Source: Kiritimatiellales bacterium (GTDB taxonomy: Bacteria > Verrucomicrobiota > Kiritimatiellia > Kiritimatiellales > Tichowtungiaceae). Taken from it: 13,491 nt of DNA. Made by a program: the position numbers and the translations under genes. Where the stretch lies: NCBI GenBank assembly GCA_028692515.1, contig JAQUXG010000013.1, positions 1-13,491 of the forward strand. Reading direction: 5' to 3'. Positions 1 through 6,892 of this stretch are shown here, one piece after another; within the stretch, counting starts at the first letter, position 1; every line of letters begins with the position of its first letter. The notes below the pieces were generated by a model. That model searched no databases. It was not told where the DNA came from and worked only from the letters and a program-made list of their open reading frames with translations.

Positions 1-1279
1 CGATGGTAAGCACGATCCCGGCAATACCGGGAAGTGTCATGACGGGCAGTCCGGCCGAGGCACCGGATCCGGCGGAGAACAGGCCGAGAATGCCGGAAGA
101 AAACCACATGCCGAAGGGAAGAAGGATCATCAGCATGAGCAGCGCGATATCCGCGATGACCCCGGCAAGCAGATAGTAGGCGGCCATGAAGACGAAAACG
201 GAGATGCCGCCATAAATACAGGCGCGCATACCGCTGGAGATGGAGTCTTTTCCAAGCGTCGGATCAACCGTGCGCTCTTCAACAATGGTGACAGGCGCAG
301 GCAACGCACCGGCGCGCAGGACGTTGACCATTCGGGTACAGTCATCCACGGTGAAACTACCGGTGATCTGGGCGTTGCCGCTATAGATGGCGTCTTGAAT
401 GGTCGGTGCGGAATACAGCTTGCCATCAAGGATAATGGCAAGACGACGACCGACCTCACCTGGATTGTTATCACCGCGCGGAGCGTAAGCGGCGGTGACT
501 TTACCGAAGCGCTCGGCACCGTCTTTGTTAAAGGAGAGTCCGATATAAGGACGGTTGATCTGGTCGTAGTCAACCCGGGCATCTTTGAGCGCTGAACCGG
601 TGAGCTGTTTGCGCACTTCGATGTAGGCCGGCTTATAGACGGTGGAACCGTCCCGCAGCGTGTCTTTTTCGAGCATGAAGTCGGCGCCGCGTTTGCCGCC
701 GAAACGCTTGAGTTCTTCCCAAAAGGCACGGTCCATTGCTTTATCGGACAGCGCCGCGCGGTCACGCACGTAATAGGACTCATTGCCCGAACGCACGATG
801 CTGAATCCAGACGGAGTCAGTCCTTCTGAAAACAGTTCGTTGACCCATGCATCGCTTTCGGTGTGCACCAGGCGGAATTCAAGAAACGCCACACTCATGA
901 TCGAGTTTTTGGCTTCAGCCCGCTTGGCGGCATCCACACCCGGCAGACGGATGACAATGCGATTGTCGAGCAGCGGATAGATTTCCGGCTCGGCGATACC
1001 GAGGCCGTCCACACGACTGCGGATCACTTCCAGTGCCACACTCTGTGTCGCTTTAATATCCGCTTTGACAGCGGCTTCCAGTGCGTCGCCTTCCAGCGTT
1101 TTGTCTTTTTCAAGAACGTTGTCGCGAACCGCATTGGCATCCACTTCCACGGTAAAGCTCGTTCCGCCCTTGAGGTCGAGACCGAGTTTAACTTTTTGTT
1201 TAAAAGGAGTTACCAAAGCGAGAGACCAGACAGTCAGCCCGGCCAGCAAAAGCCATTTCCACATCGCATTTTTATTCAT
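1..1279 (-). CDS. secD: Protein translocase subunit SecD, N-terminal part (3' end outside window)
   Basis: SecD assists the SecYEG channel in the inner membrane, using the proton gradient to pull exported proteins into the periplasm. The frame is open from the ATG at 1279 to the left edge, about 426 residues. It begins with one membrane helix (about residues 6-25), followed by the family motif LGLDLKGG at 32-39. A long periplasmic region follows, with the typical DAIYSGNAQITGSF stretch. Then come LRAGALPAP (321-329), the IVEERTVDPTLG segment and the start of the C-terminal membrane bundle, ending in LPGIAGIVLTI, a conserved SecD stretch. A Shine-Dalgarno-like GGAAGA precedes the ATG, 18 nt after the yajC stop. 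The missing part should hold the remaining helices; whether it is fused to SecF, as in some bacteria, cannot be seen. Family assignment is secure. Confidence 0.95.
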   Translation of the reverse strand, partial: MNKNAMWKWLLLAGLTVWSLALVTPFKQKVKLGLDLKGGTSFTVEVDANAVRDNVLEKDKTLEGDALEAAVKADIKATQSVALEVIRSRVDGLGIAEPEIYPLLDNRIVIRLPGVDAAKRAEAKNSIMSVAFLEFRLVHTESDAWVNELFSEGLTPSGFSIVRSGNESYYVRDRAALSDKAMDRAFWEELKRFGGKRGADFMLEKDTLRDGSTVYKPAYIEVRKQLTGSALKDARVDYDQINRPYIGLSFNKDGAERFGKVTAAYAPRGDNNPGEVGRRLAIILDGKLYSAPTIQDAIYSGNAQITGSFTVDDCTRMVNVLRAGALPAPVTIVEERTVDPTLGKDSISSGMRACIYGGISVFVFMAAYYLLAGVIADIALLMLMILLPFGMWFSSGILGLFSAGSGASAGLPVMTLPGIAGIVLTI

Positions 1280-1297
1280 ATCGGATCTTCCAGCGGG

Positions 1298-1648
1298 TTA
1301 AGCCTGCACTTCAGAGGGAAGATCCCCCTTCTCTTCCAAAACCTGTGATACGGCCGATTTAAGAACCTCAATTTTTGTATTTTCGGCAATCCGCACAATC
1401 AAGGTTTTTTCTTTCACACTGGCAATCTCGCCAATGATTCCGCTGGTGAGCAGAACGCGAACTCCGCTCTTCACGGATTCAACCATCGCTTTGCGTTCTT
1501 TTTCGCGGCGGCGCTGCGGACGGATCATTACAAAGTAAAAGATAGCGACCATAAAAACCATCCAGCCGATGGTGAACCCCGGTGAGGTCTGTCCGGCTTG
1601 ACCGTTAGCGCCCGCAGGCGAAGCCATGGCAATTGTCTGTAAAAACAT
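1298..1648 (-). CDS. yajC: Preprotein translocase accessory subunit YajC
   Basis: YajC is a small single-pass inner-membrane protein that associates with SecDF. The 116-residue product is a normal length for the family. It has a short N-terminal segment rich in Gly, Ala and Gln, one membrane helix (about residues 26-43) ending in the hallmark MIRPQRRREKE, and a cytoplasmic part with GVRVLLTSGIIGEIASV, the usual YajC core. The start at 1648 is supported by AAGGGAG at 1655-1661, six bases upstream. The gene lies directly before secD (18-nt gap), the standard yajC-secD order, so the two are almost certainly co-transcribed. A candidate sigma-70 promoter lies just upstream at 1690-1718. Confidence 0.95.
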   Translation of the reverse strand: MFLQTIAMASPAGANGQAGQTSPGFTIGWMVFMVAIFYFVMIRPQRRREKERKAMVESVKSGVRVLLTSGIIGEIASVKEKTLIVRIAENTKIEVLKSAVSQVLEEKGDLPSEVQA

Positions 1649-1689
1649 ACTTTTCTCCCTTACTTTTTCACAAAAAACACGAAGGCGAC

Positions 1690-1718
1690 ATGCTAGAGTC
1701 CGCCCCTGTCCTTGGCAA
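1690..1718 (-). promoter_or_regulatory. Candidate sigma-70 promoter for yajC-secD
   Basis: Read on the minus strand, TTGCCA (1718-1713) is separated by exactly 17 bases from TAGCAT (1695-1690). These match the -35 and -10 consensus at 5/6 and 4/6 positions. Transcription would start about 35 bases before the yajC ATG. It sits in the 86-base spacer after the DUF975-like gene, so yajC-secD could be expressed separately from the genes upstream. The prediction is by consensus only. Confidence 0.5.
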
Positions 1719-1734
1719 GCCAGAATCCCGCTGT

Positions 1735-2568
1735 TCAGTCGTTTGTTGCCAGATCGTCATAAAAGGCGGCTAGAAAGCCCATAGAGTATATCTGCGTTAT
1801 CAAACTTAATGCAATTCCAGACCCGAAATGTACGGTAAATGCTGCGATAATCCCTAAAGCTCCGCCCAAAGCCATAAGAACTATTACAACCAGCATGTGA
1901 ACAATCATCCATCCGATTATTAACAGCACCAGAAGCATCCAAGCCTTAAAGAGCCGACCATAGTTTTTTTGTATCAAGCGGAAGCCCTTTTTGATCGCCG
2001 CAAGAACTCCTGCAGACGGGTTATCAATAAATGCAAAAAGGATCATGCTGTGCCGGAAAAATATAAACAGTGTAATCAACCCGACAACCAGCATCAGCGC
2101 TAGGATTTGTGTAAAAAGAACTCCAGAAAAAGACTCAGAGGCGAAAGGAGTAATTTTAGAATACAGGAATGCCAGCCAAGAAAACCCGACGGGCAGGAGC
2201 CACAAAAGACACAGAAAGGCAGTAGCCCAAAAAACAGCGCAGGATTTCCCAAAGCAATCGAACCCGCTAAACAGCATTTTAAAACGGGGATTTTGCGACC
2301 TCGTCATCGACAGGAAGTATGAACTGATACCTACAGCCAACGGTCCGCTATAGCAAACGAGCAAACTCAGTGTCAGCACAACCACCGCGACTGTCAGGAG
2401 GCCGGATTGTTGAAGGGGCGCATACAGCGTAGCCGCATCTGCAATCATGGACACTCCTTGAATCAAGAGCCCTAAAATAAATAAAGTCCCGATGGTTCGC
2501 CACCAGTTACCGCACATCCCCGAAGTCACTGTGCGCAAAATTTCGCGGATTGGCGTCGTGCTTTTCAT
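1735..2568 (-). CDS. DUF975-like polytopic membrane protein
   Basis: I take the ATG at 2568 (277 residues) rather than the longer frame to 2682, because AGGGGAAG (2573-2580) lies just before it and the longer start would run into the upstream ATPase gene. About six hydrophobic segments are visible, near residues 24-43, 57-83, 108-136, 150-174, 206-232 and 234-260. The pattern fits the DUF975 integral membrane family: an N-terminal amphipathic segment followed by GNWW, GPLAVGISSYFLSMTR, FSGFDCFGKS, then AIKKGFRLIQKNYGRLF and a final AFYDDL. Function in that family is unknown. The gene follows the ABC ATPase pair by 10 bases, so it may be co-expressed. Its base composition is visibly more AT-rich (two 60-base lines count about 35% and 42% GC) than its neighbours. 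Family assignment is from pattern memory and is moderately sure. Confidence 0.7.
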   Translation of the reverse strand: MKSTTPIREILRTVTSGMCGNWWRTIGTLFILGLLIQGVSMIADAATLYAPLQQSGLLTVAVVVLTLSLLVCYSGPLAVGISSYFLSMTRSQNPRFKMLFSGFDCFGKSCAVFWATAFLCLLWLLPVGFSWLAFLYSKITPFASESFSGVLFTQILALMLVVGLITLFIFFRHSMILFAFIDNPSAGVLAAIKKGFRLIQKNYGRLFKAWMLLVLLIIGWMIVHMLVVIVLMALGGALGIIAAFTVHFGSGIALSLITQIYSMGFLAAFYDDLATND

Positions 2569-2578
2569 GAGACTTCCC

Positions 2579-3352
2579 CTATTGAGCAAAAGCTTTATCA
2601 ATATCCGGAACGGCGGAAAGCAGTTTTTGTGTGTAGGCGTGCTGCGGATTATCACAAACCTGATCCGTAGTGCCGGTTTCAACGATCTCGCCTTTGTACA
2701 TCACCGCAATACGGTTGCTCATTTCGCGAACAACCGCCAGATCATGACCGACGAAAAGATAGGCCAGCCCGCGGTCGCGCTGAATCCGTTTTAAAAGCTG
2801 GATAATGTCCGCCTGCACAGAGACATCCAGCGCGGAAACCGGCTCATCCGCCACCAGCAGTTTCGGCTCAAGCGACAAGGCCCGGGCAATGCCGATACGC
2901 TGGCGCTGCCCCCCGCTGAATTCGTGCGGGTACCGGCTGAGCCAGTCCGGCTCAAGGCCGACATCCTCGAACAGCGCGGCGGCTCGTTCGCGACGGGCGG
3001 CGCGCGAGCCGCCGATGCCGTGGACAAAAAGAACTTCTTCAATGGCCGCGCCGACGCTCAGCCGCGGATTGAGCGATCCAAACGGATCCTGAAAAACCAT
3101 CTGCGCCTGACGGCGGAACTGTTTCAGCGCGGCCCCTTTCAGACTGCTGACTACGGTGCCGTTAAATTCAATTTTTCCGGAGGCGATACGCTCCAGCGCA
3201 AGAATCGCGCGGCCAAGTGAGCTTTTACCGCAACCGCTCTCGCCGACAAGGCCGAGCGTCTCACCCGCCGCCAACGAAAGGCTAACGCCGCGCACCGCTT
3301 CGAGTTCGCCGTAACAGACACGCACTTTTTCAACTGTCAGCAAGTTGTTCAT
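2579..3352 (-). CDS. OppF/DppF-like (or YejF C-half-like) peptide ABC transporter ATP-binding protein
   Basis: This is a nucleotide-binding subunit of an oligopeptide/dipeptide-type ABC importer, expected on the cytoplasmic face of a permease pair. The 257 residues hold all ATPase motifs: Walker A GESGCGKS (37-44), Q-loop Gln88 in VFQDPFGSLNPR, signature FSGGQRQR (145-152), Walker B LLVADE (165-170), D-loop SALD (173-176) and the switch His203 in GHDL. SLNPR and FSGGQRQR are typical of the OppF/DppF branch. The protein stops soon after YTQKLLSAVP, so the C-terminal extension of about 40-60 residues seen in many OppF proteins is nearly absent. It overlaps the preceding ATPase gene by four bases (ATGA), so the two are probably made as a heterodimer. 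No permease or binding-protein gene is in the window, and the substrate is unknown. The pair also resembles the two halves of YejF. Confidence 0.88.
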   Translation of the reverse strand: MNNLLTVEKVRVCYGELEAVRGVSLSLAAGETLGLVGESGCGKSSLGRAILALERIASGKIEFNGTVVSSLKGAALKQFRRQAQMVFQDPFGSLNPRLSVGAAIEEVLFVHGIGGSRAARRERAAALFEDVGLEPDWLSRYPHEFSGGQRQRIGIARALSLEPKLLVADEPVSALDVSVQADIIQLLKRIQRDRGLAYLFVGHDLAVVREMSNRIAVMYKGEIVETGTTDQVCDNPQHAYTQKLLSAVPDIDKAFAQ

Positions 3353-4200
3353 GCGGTTTTATGAAGCCGCGGAACGGCTTTGAGCAGTTTTTTTGTGTAG
3401 TCGTGCTGCGGAGTCAGCAGAACCGTCCGGGTGTCGCCGGACTCCACGATTTTTCCGTTGTTCATCACATACACCCGGTCAGCAACGTTGGCGACGATGC
3501 CGAGGTTGTGCGTGATGAGAAGAATGGAGAGTCCGCGCGTTTTACGCAGTTCAACAAGCAGATCGAGAATCTGTTTTTGAACGGTGACATCAAGCGCGGT
3601 AGTCGGTTCGTCGGCCACCAGCAGATCAGGATTGCAGGCCAGCGCCATGGCGATCATGGCGCGCTGCTGCATTCCGCCGGAAAGTTCGTGCGGATAGGCC
3701 TGCGCCGCGCGAGCCGGATCGGGCAGACCGACAGAGGTGAGCAGTTTTTCGACCTCTTGCTTCACATGAACGCCTTTGCGATGAAGGCGAATGGCTTCAC
3801 CGATCTGCCAGCCGATGGTAAAGACCGGATTGAGCGATGTGGCGGGTTCCTGAAAAATATAGGCGATGCGTGCGCCGCGAAGTTTCCGAAGTTCGGAACT
3901 TTTGAGCTTCAAAACTTCCAATCCTTGGAAGCAGGCTGAGCCTGCACCCTTTTGTTTTTCCAAACTTTGGAAACGCACCGAACCGCCGACGATCCGTCCG
4001 GCGGGTTCGGGAACCAGTTTGGCAAGCGCAAGTGCGCTGATGCTTTTACCGCTGCCGCTTTCGCCGACGAGGGCGACGATTTCGCCGGAAAAGATTTGGA
4101 AATCGACGCCGTCGACGGCACGAACCGGTTCAGCAACAGAACCGAAGTGTACAGAGAGACTCTGAACATCCACTAGAGGTTGTTCCGGTTGGGTCGTCAT
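3349..4200 (-). CDS. OppD/DppD-like (or YejF N-half-like) peptide ABC transporter ATP-binding protein with a 14-residue insertion
   Basis: This is the partner ATPase of the downstream gene. I place the start at 4200 (283 residues), one base after the stop of the LptF/LptG gene. An in-frame ATG at 4299 would overlap that gene by about 100 bases. Motifs: Walker A GESGSGKS (46-53), Q-loop Gln117 in [12 protein letters not shown], signature LSGGMQQR (173-180), Walker B LLVADE (193-198) and switch His231 in THNL. HNL rather than HDL is also seen in the YejF N-terminal half. The C-terminus ends at [10 protein letters not shown] without the usual OppD extension. Residues 77-95 hold two copies of F-Q-x-L-E spaced exactly 14 residues apart, encoded by palindromes at 3916-3973. 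Removing one 42-nt unit restores ordinary spacing between the Walker A and Q-loop regions. The insertion lies in a surface-exposed part of the family fold, so the enzyme may still work; that is inference. Confidence 0.88.
   Translation of the reverse strand: MTTQPEQPLVDVQSLSVHFGSVAEPVRAVDGVDFQIFSGEIVALVGESGSGKSISALALAKLVPEPAGRIVGGSVRFQSLEKQKGAGSACFQGLEVLKLKSSELRKLRGARIAYIFQEPATSLNPVFTIGWQIGEAIRLHRKGVHVKQEVEKLLTSVGLPDPARAAQAYPHELSGGMQQRAMIAMALACNPDLLVADEPTTALDVTVQKQILDLLVELRKTRGLSILLITHNLGIVANVADRVYVMNNGKIVESGDTRTVLLTPQHDYTKKLLKAVPRLHKTA
3916..3973. repeat. Composite palindromic element inside the OppD-like gene
   Basis: Three perfect inverted repeats lie within 58 bases. They are TTCCAA-TCC-TTGGAA (3916-3930), GCAGGC-TGA-GCCTGC (3931-3945) and TTTCCAA-ACT-TTGGAAA (3957-3973). 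The outer two share sequence and are 42 nt apart measured base to base, a multiple of three. Read on the coding (minus) strand they give FQSLE and FQGLE in frame. The same three-hairpin plan recurs in the cutA/response-regulator spacer at 7205-7263, which argues for an inserted repeat rather than chance codon use. Confidence 0.75.
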
Positions 4201-4201
4201 T

Positions 4202-5284
4202 TCAACGCATCCGGTGAATGAAGAGCGGACTGGCCATGCCGAAAATGATGACGGGAAGCCATCCGCCGAGCCACGCCGCAATGTATTCCTGTTTTCCAAG
4301 CGCCTGCCCGGTGAGCTGCAGAATATAGAAAGTAAAGAAGAGCATCACGGCAACCATGATGCCGGCGAATGCACCGCGCCGTCCGCTGTGCGCGCCGATC
4401 GGTACGCCGATCAGCGTAACAATCAGGCAGGCGAATGGCGCAGAGAGCCGACTATGCATATCCACCACAAACCGGGCGCGGGTGTCGCTGGAAACGTCTT
4501 TTTTCGAGCGAAGATAACGGCGCATTTCACTTGCGGAGAGATATTGCGGATCTTTGATTTCCGCCATGAAGGTCTGGGGCGTTTCGCGCAGGTCGCGCAT
4601 CTCTTTCTGCAGAAGCATTTCCGAAGGGCCGGAGAGGTCGCCGTTTTCTTTGTAGGCCTGAAGGGTGAGATCCATGAACCACCAGCGTCCGTCGAGCCAG
4701 AGCGCCTTGTCAGCCTGAATTTTGAGGGCGTCCGATCCATCGGGCCGCTGTTCAATCAATTCGACGTGATACATGGAGTGGTCGCGTGTATCAAGCGACT
4801 GAACCATCCAGACATGATTGCGGCTTTTGAGCGCCACATTCCGGGCGAAGAAAATTTTGTCGTTGCGGCCGGCCTTTTGATAATCGAGAAATTTTTCGGC
4901 ACGCCATGCGGCATTCGGCGCAATTTTTTCGTTGATGTACGCGGTGCACAGCGTGGCCAGAACGCCGACCCCTATAAACGGCATCACAATACGATAGATG
5001 CTGACGCCGCCGGCGCGCATGGCGGTGATTTCGCTGTGGCGGGTCAGCCTCGAGAGACTGTAGAGCATGGCCAGCAGCAAACAGACCGGGGTGATGATGA
5101 CAAAGACTGACGGGATAACCTGACTGTAGTAATAAAGGATTTCCTGCGGACGGACACCGTTCTCAAGGAAGTCGCTGAAGTTATTAAACAGGTCGTCGAT
5201 GATAAAAATAAGGCTGAACCCGAGCAGGCAGTAGAACAACGGCTGAAACAGGCTTTTCAATAGATACTTCGTGAGGATTTTCAT
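4202..5284 (-). CDS. LptF/LptG family lipopolysaccharide export permease
   Basis: Permeases of the YjgP/YjgQ family (LptF, LptG) form the inner-membrane part of the LptB2FG transporter, which extracts lipopolysaccharide and hands it to LptC/LptA. The 360-residue length is normal. Three N-terminal helices are visible (about residues 10-30, 53-78 and 96-118), with SRLTRHSEITAMRAGGVSIYRI between the second and third, a family hallmark at the LptB contact. A soluble periplasmic region of about 120-275 follows, then three C-terminal helices, the first holding LIGVPIGAHSGRRGAFAG. I cannot decide between LptF and LptG; the second permease gene and lptB are not in the window. The ATG at 5284 has only a weak ribosome site. 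It heads the minus-strand run, with one base to the next gene, and is divergent from zwf. Confidence 0.9.
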   Translation of the reverse strand: MKILTKYLLKSLFQPLFYCLLGFSLIFIIDDLFNNFSDFLENGVRPQEILYYYSQVIPSVFVIITPVCLLLAMLYSLSRLTRHSEITAMRAGGVSIYRIVMPFIGVGVLATLCTAYINEKIAPNAAWRAEKFLDYQKAGRNDKIFFARNVALKSRNHVWMVQSLDTRDHSMYHVELIEQRPDGSDALKIQADKALWLDGRWWFMDLTLQAYKENGDLSGPSEMLLQKEMRDLRETPQTFMAEIKDPQYLSASEMRRYLRSKKDVSSDTRARFVVDMHSRLSAPFACLIVTLIGVPIGAHSGRRGAFAGIMVAVMLFFTFYILQLTGQALGKQEYIAAWLGGWLPVIIFGMASPLFIHRMR

Positions 5285-5296
5285 AGATTGGTCACT

Positions 5297-5326
5297 ACCC
5301 TAGCCGCAGAGAGTGGCACGTGGCAA
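5297..5326 (-). promoter_or_regulatory. Candidate promoter for the LptF/LptG operon
   Basis: On the minus strand, TTGCCA (5326-5321) is followed after 18 bases by TAGGGT (5302-5297). The -35 box matches 5/6 and the -10 only 3/6, so the call is weak. It resembles the TTGCCA-N17-TAGCAT arrangement before yajC, which is the main reason to list it. The -35 box is part of a tandem heptamer array. Confidence 0.35.
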
Positions 5327-5340
5327 GTGGCAAGTGACGC
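5313..5340. repeat. Tandem heptamer array in the lptF/G-zwf divergent promoter region
   Basis: Four consecutive 7-base units read on the plus strand are GTGGCAC, GTGGCAA, GTGGCAA and GTGACGC, two identical and two diverged. On the minus strand they give repeated TTGCCAC, so each full unit carries a -35-like TTGCCA. The array lies between the two divergent genes. It could be a regulator binding site or an expansion of the promoter box; nothing in the sequence decides which. Confidence 0.6.
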
Positions 5341-5369
5341 TTGAAGATCACAGGCGAATAACGGATACT
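5341..5369 (+). promoter_or_regulatory. Candidate sigma-70 promoter for zwf-cutA
   Basis: TTGAAG (5341-5346) and GATACT (5364-5369) are separated by 17 bases and match consensus at 4/6 each. The predicted start point, near 5376, leaves a leader of about 20 bases containing the strong GGAGGAG ribosome site (5382-5388). Confidence 0.4.
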
Positions 5370-5395
5370 TCTGCGCTAAACGGAGGAGTTTCCCC

Positions 5396-6892
5396 ATGTC
5401 CACACTTGAAGTCCGCATTGAAGAGCCGGTGACGTTTGTCATTTCCGGTGCAACAGGCGATCTGACCCGGCGCAAACTGCTTCCTGCGCTCTATACGCTC
5501 TTTAAAGAAAAAGCGCTGACCCAGAATTTCTCCATCGTCGGCTTCGCACGGCGCGACTACGACAGCCAAAGCTTCCGCAGTCTGATGGCGGAGGCTTTAC
5601 GCGAACACAGCCGCGTCGAAACAGACGATGCATCGCTGAACGCCTTTTGCGAACACCTGAGTTATTACCGCGGCGACCTGTCCGACCCGACGGCCTACGC
5701 CGGACTGAAGGCGCAATTCGACGACGGCACCCTGCCCGCCAACCGCCTTTTCTACCTCTCGATTACACCGGACTTGATCGAGGCGGCCGTTACCGGACTT
5801 CGCGCCGCCGGACTGATTACTCCGCCGCATTCCAAACCCTGGACTCGCGTCGTGGTTGAGAAACCGTTTGGAAGCGATCTTCAAAGCGCTCGGGCACTGA
5901 ACTGTGCGCTGCTGGATCATCTCGACGAAACACAAATCTACCGCATCGATCACTATCTCGGGAAAGAGACCGTGCAAAACATTCTCTCGTTCCGGTTTTC
6001 CAACATCCTCTTCGAGCCGGTTTTTAATCGCACGTATGTGGATCATATCCAGATCACCGCCGCTGAAACCGTCGGTATGGAGAGCGGCCGCGGCGCGTTT
6101 TACGACAAGACCGGCGCCCAGCGCGACATGGTGGTCAACCACCTGCTTCAACTGCTCTGTCTCGTCACGATGGAGCCGCCGGACGGATTGGAGGCGCGTT
6201 CGATCCGCAACGAAAAAATGAAAATCCTGCGCGCGTTGCGGCTGGCACCCGAAACCCGCCAGCATCCGGCCATCTGCTTCGGCCAGTACAGCGGAGACGG
6301 CAAAACCAACGCGTTCCGCGAAGAAGACCGAGTCGATCCGCAGTCGAACACCGAAACCTTTGCCGCGCTGCGCATGGAAATTAACAACTGGCGCTGGGCG
6401 GGCGTTCCGATCTACCTGCGCACCGGCAAAAGGCTGGCCAGAAAAACGACCGAAATCGCGGTTCAGTTTAAAACGCCGCCGCTGTCGCTGTTTCAGCATG
6501 TCGCCTGCAAGGGCGACGTCTGCGACCTGACCGGCGTCAAACCGAACACCCTGATCTTCCGTATCCAGCCCGACGAAGGGATTTTCCTGCAGGTCTCTGC
6601 CAAGCGGCCCAGCATGCAGATGGTGGTCGAGAGCGTAAATATGGACTTTTCCTACTCCGGGAAATGGCCCAAAGATCTGCCGGAAGCCTATGAACGTCTG
6701 TTGCTCGACGCGCTGCGCGGCGACTCCACCCTCTTCACCCGGTCTGACGAAGCAGAAGCCGAGTGGGAGGTGATTGAGCCGGCGTTGACGATCGCGACGA
6801 GACACGAACCGTCCCCCTACGCGCCCGGCTCGTGGGGCCCGACGGAGGCAGATGCGATTCTGCTTTCTTCCAATGTCTGGAAAAATGAATGA
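5396..6892 (+). CDS. zwf: Glucose-6-phosphate 1-dehydrogenase
   Basis: The enzyme oxidises glucose-6-phosphate to 6-phosphogluconolactone with reduction of NADP (or NAD), the entry step of the oxidative pentose phosphate and Entner-Doudoroff pathways, in the cytosol. The 498 residues are family length. The N-terminal nucleotide-binding fold shows GATGDLTRRKLLPAL (18-32). VVVEKPFG follows, then the substrate-binding signature RIDHYLGKE (183-191). His249 in VVNHLLQL aligns with the catalytic base of known enzymes. Later come GVPIYLRTGKRL and, near the end, PGSWGP. The start at 5396 is supported by GGAGGAG seven bases upstream. cutA overlaps its stop by four bases, so the two are co-translated. 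The last residues (SSNVWKNE) are encoded over an imperfect TTCCAA-type palindrome and look unlike the usual C-terminus. The usual zwf partners (pgl, gnd, edd) are absent here. Confidence 0.97.
   Translation: MSTLEVRIEEPVTFVISGATGDLTRRKLLPALYTLFKEKALTQNFSIVGFARRDYDSQSFRSLMAEALREHSRVETDDASLNAFCEHLSYYRGDLSDPTAYAGLKAQFDDGTLPANRLFYLSITPDLIEAAVTGLRAAGLITPPHSKPWTRVVVEKPFGSDLQSARALNCALLDHLDETQIYRIDHYLGKETVQNILSFRFSNILFEPVFNRTYVDHIQITAAETVGMESGRGAFYDKTGAQRDMVVNHLLQLLCLVTMEPPDGLEARSIRNEKMKILRALRLAPETRQHPAICFGQYSGDGKTNAFREEDRVDPQSNTETFAALRMEINNWRWAGVPIYLRTGKRLARKTTEIAVQFKTPPLSLFQHVACKGDVCDLTGVKPNTLIFRIQPDEGIFLQVSAKRPSMQMVVESVNMDFSYSGKWPKDLPEAYERLLLDALRGDSTLFTRSDEAEAEWEVIEPALTIATRHEPSPYAPGSWGPTEADAILLSSNVWKNE
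6868..6882. repeat. Imperfect TTCCAA-type palindrome at the zwf 3' end
   Basis: TTCCAA-TGT-CTGGAA has the same 6-3-6 plan as the other palindromes here, with one mismatch in the arms. It encodes part of the last residues of zwf and ends seven bases before the cutA ATG. A chance match is possible. Confidence 0.35.

Noticed and set aside
130..783. A 217-codon open frame on the minus strand overlapping secD
   Set aside because: It is out of frame with secD, which is open to the window edge and carries all the family motifs; the translation has no recognisable domain and is a shadow.
1671..1704. A possible intrinsic terminator on the minus strand (stem GGCGGAC/GTCGCC, then six T)
   Set aside because: The stem has a bulge, five bases separate it from the T-run, and it overlaps the -10 box of the better-supported yajC promoter.
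2569..2682. N-terminal extension of the DUF975-like protein by 38 residues
   Set aside because: It would overlap the ATPase gene by about 100 bases, lacks a ribosome site, and the ATG at 2568 has a good one.
4201..4299. N-terminal extension of the OppD-like protein by 33 residues
   Set aside because: It would overlap the LptF/LptG gene, the extra residues do not resemble the family, and the ATG at 4200 is one base after the upstream stop, as expected for coupled genes.
4214..5110. A 298-codon plus-strand frame opposite the LptF/LptG gene
   Set aside because: The opposite strand encodes a complete conserved permease; this frame shows no family features.
5827..5841. TTCCAAACCCTGGAC in zwf, resembling the palindrome family
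   Set aside because: The arms match only in four bases (TCCA/TGGA) and the codons encode an ordinary part of the protein just before VVVEKPFG.
5597..6805. A 402-codon open frame antisense to zwf
   Set aside because: It is a long shadow frame opposite a strongly conserved gene, with no domain, no ribosome site and a composition typical of antisense reading of GC-rich codons.
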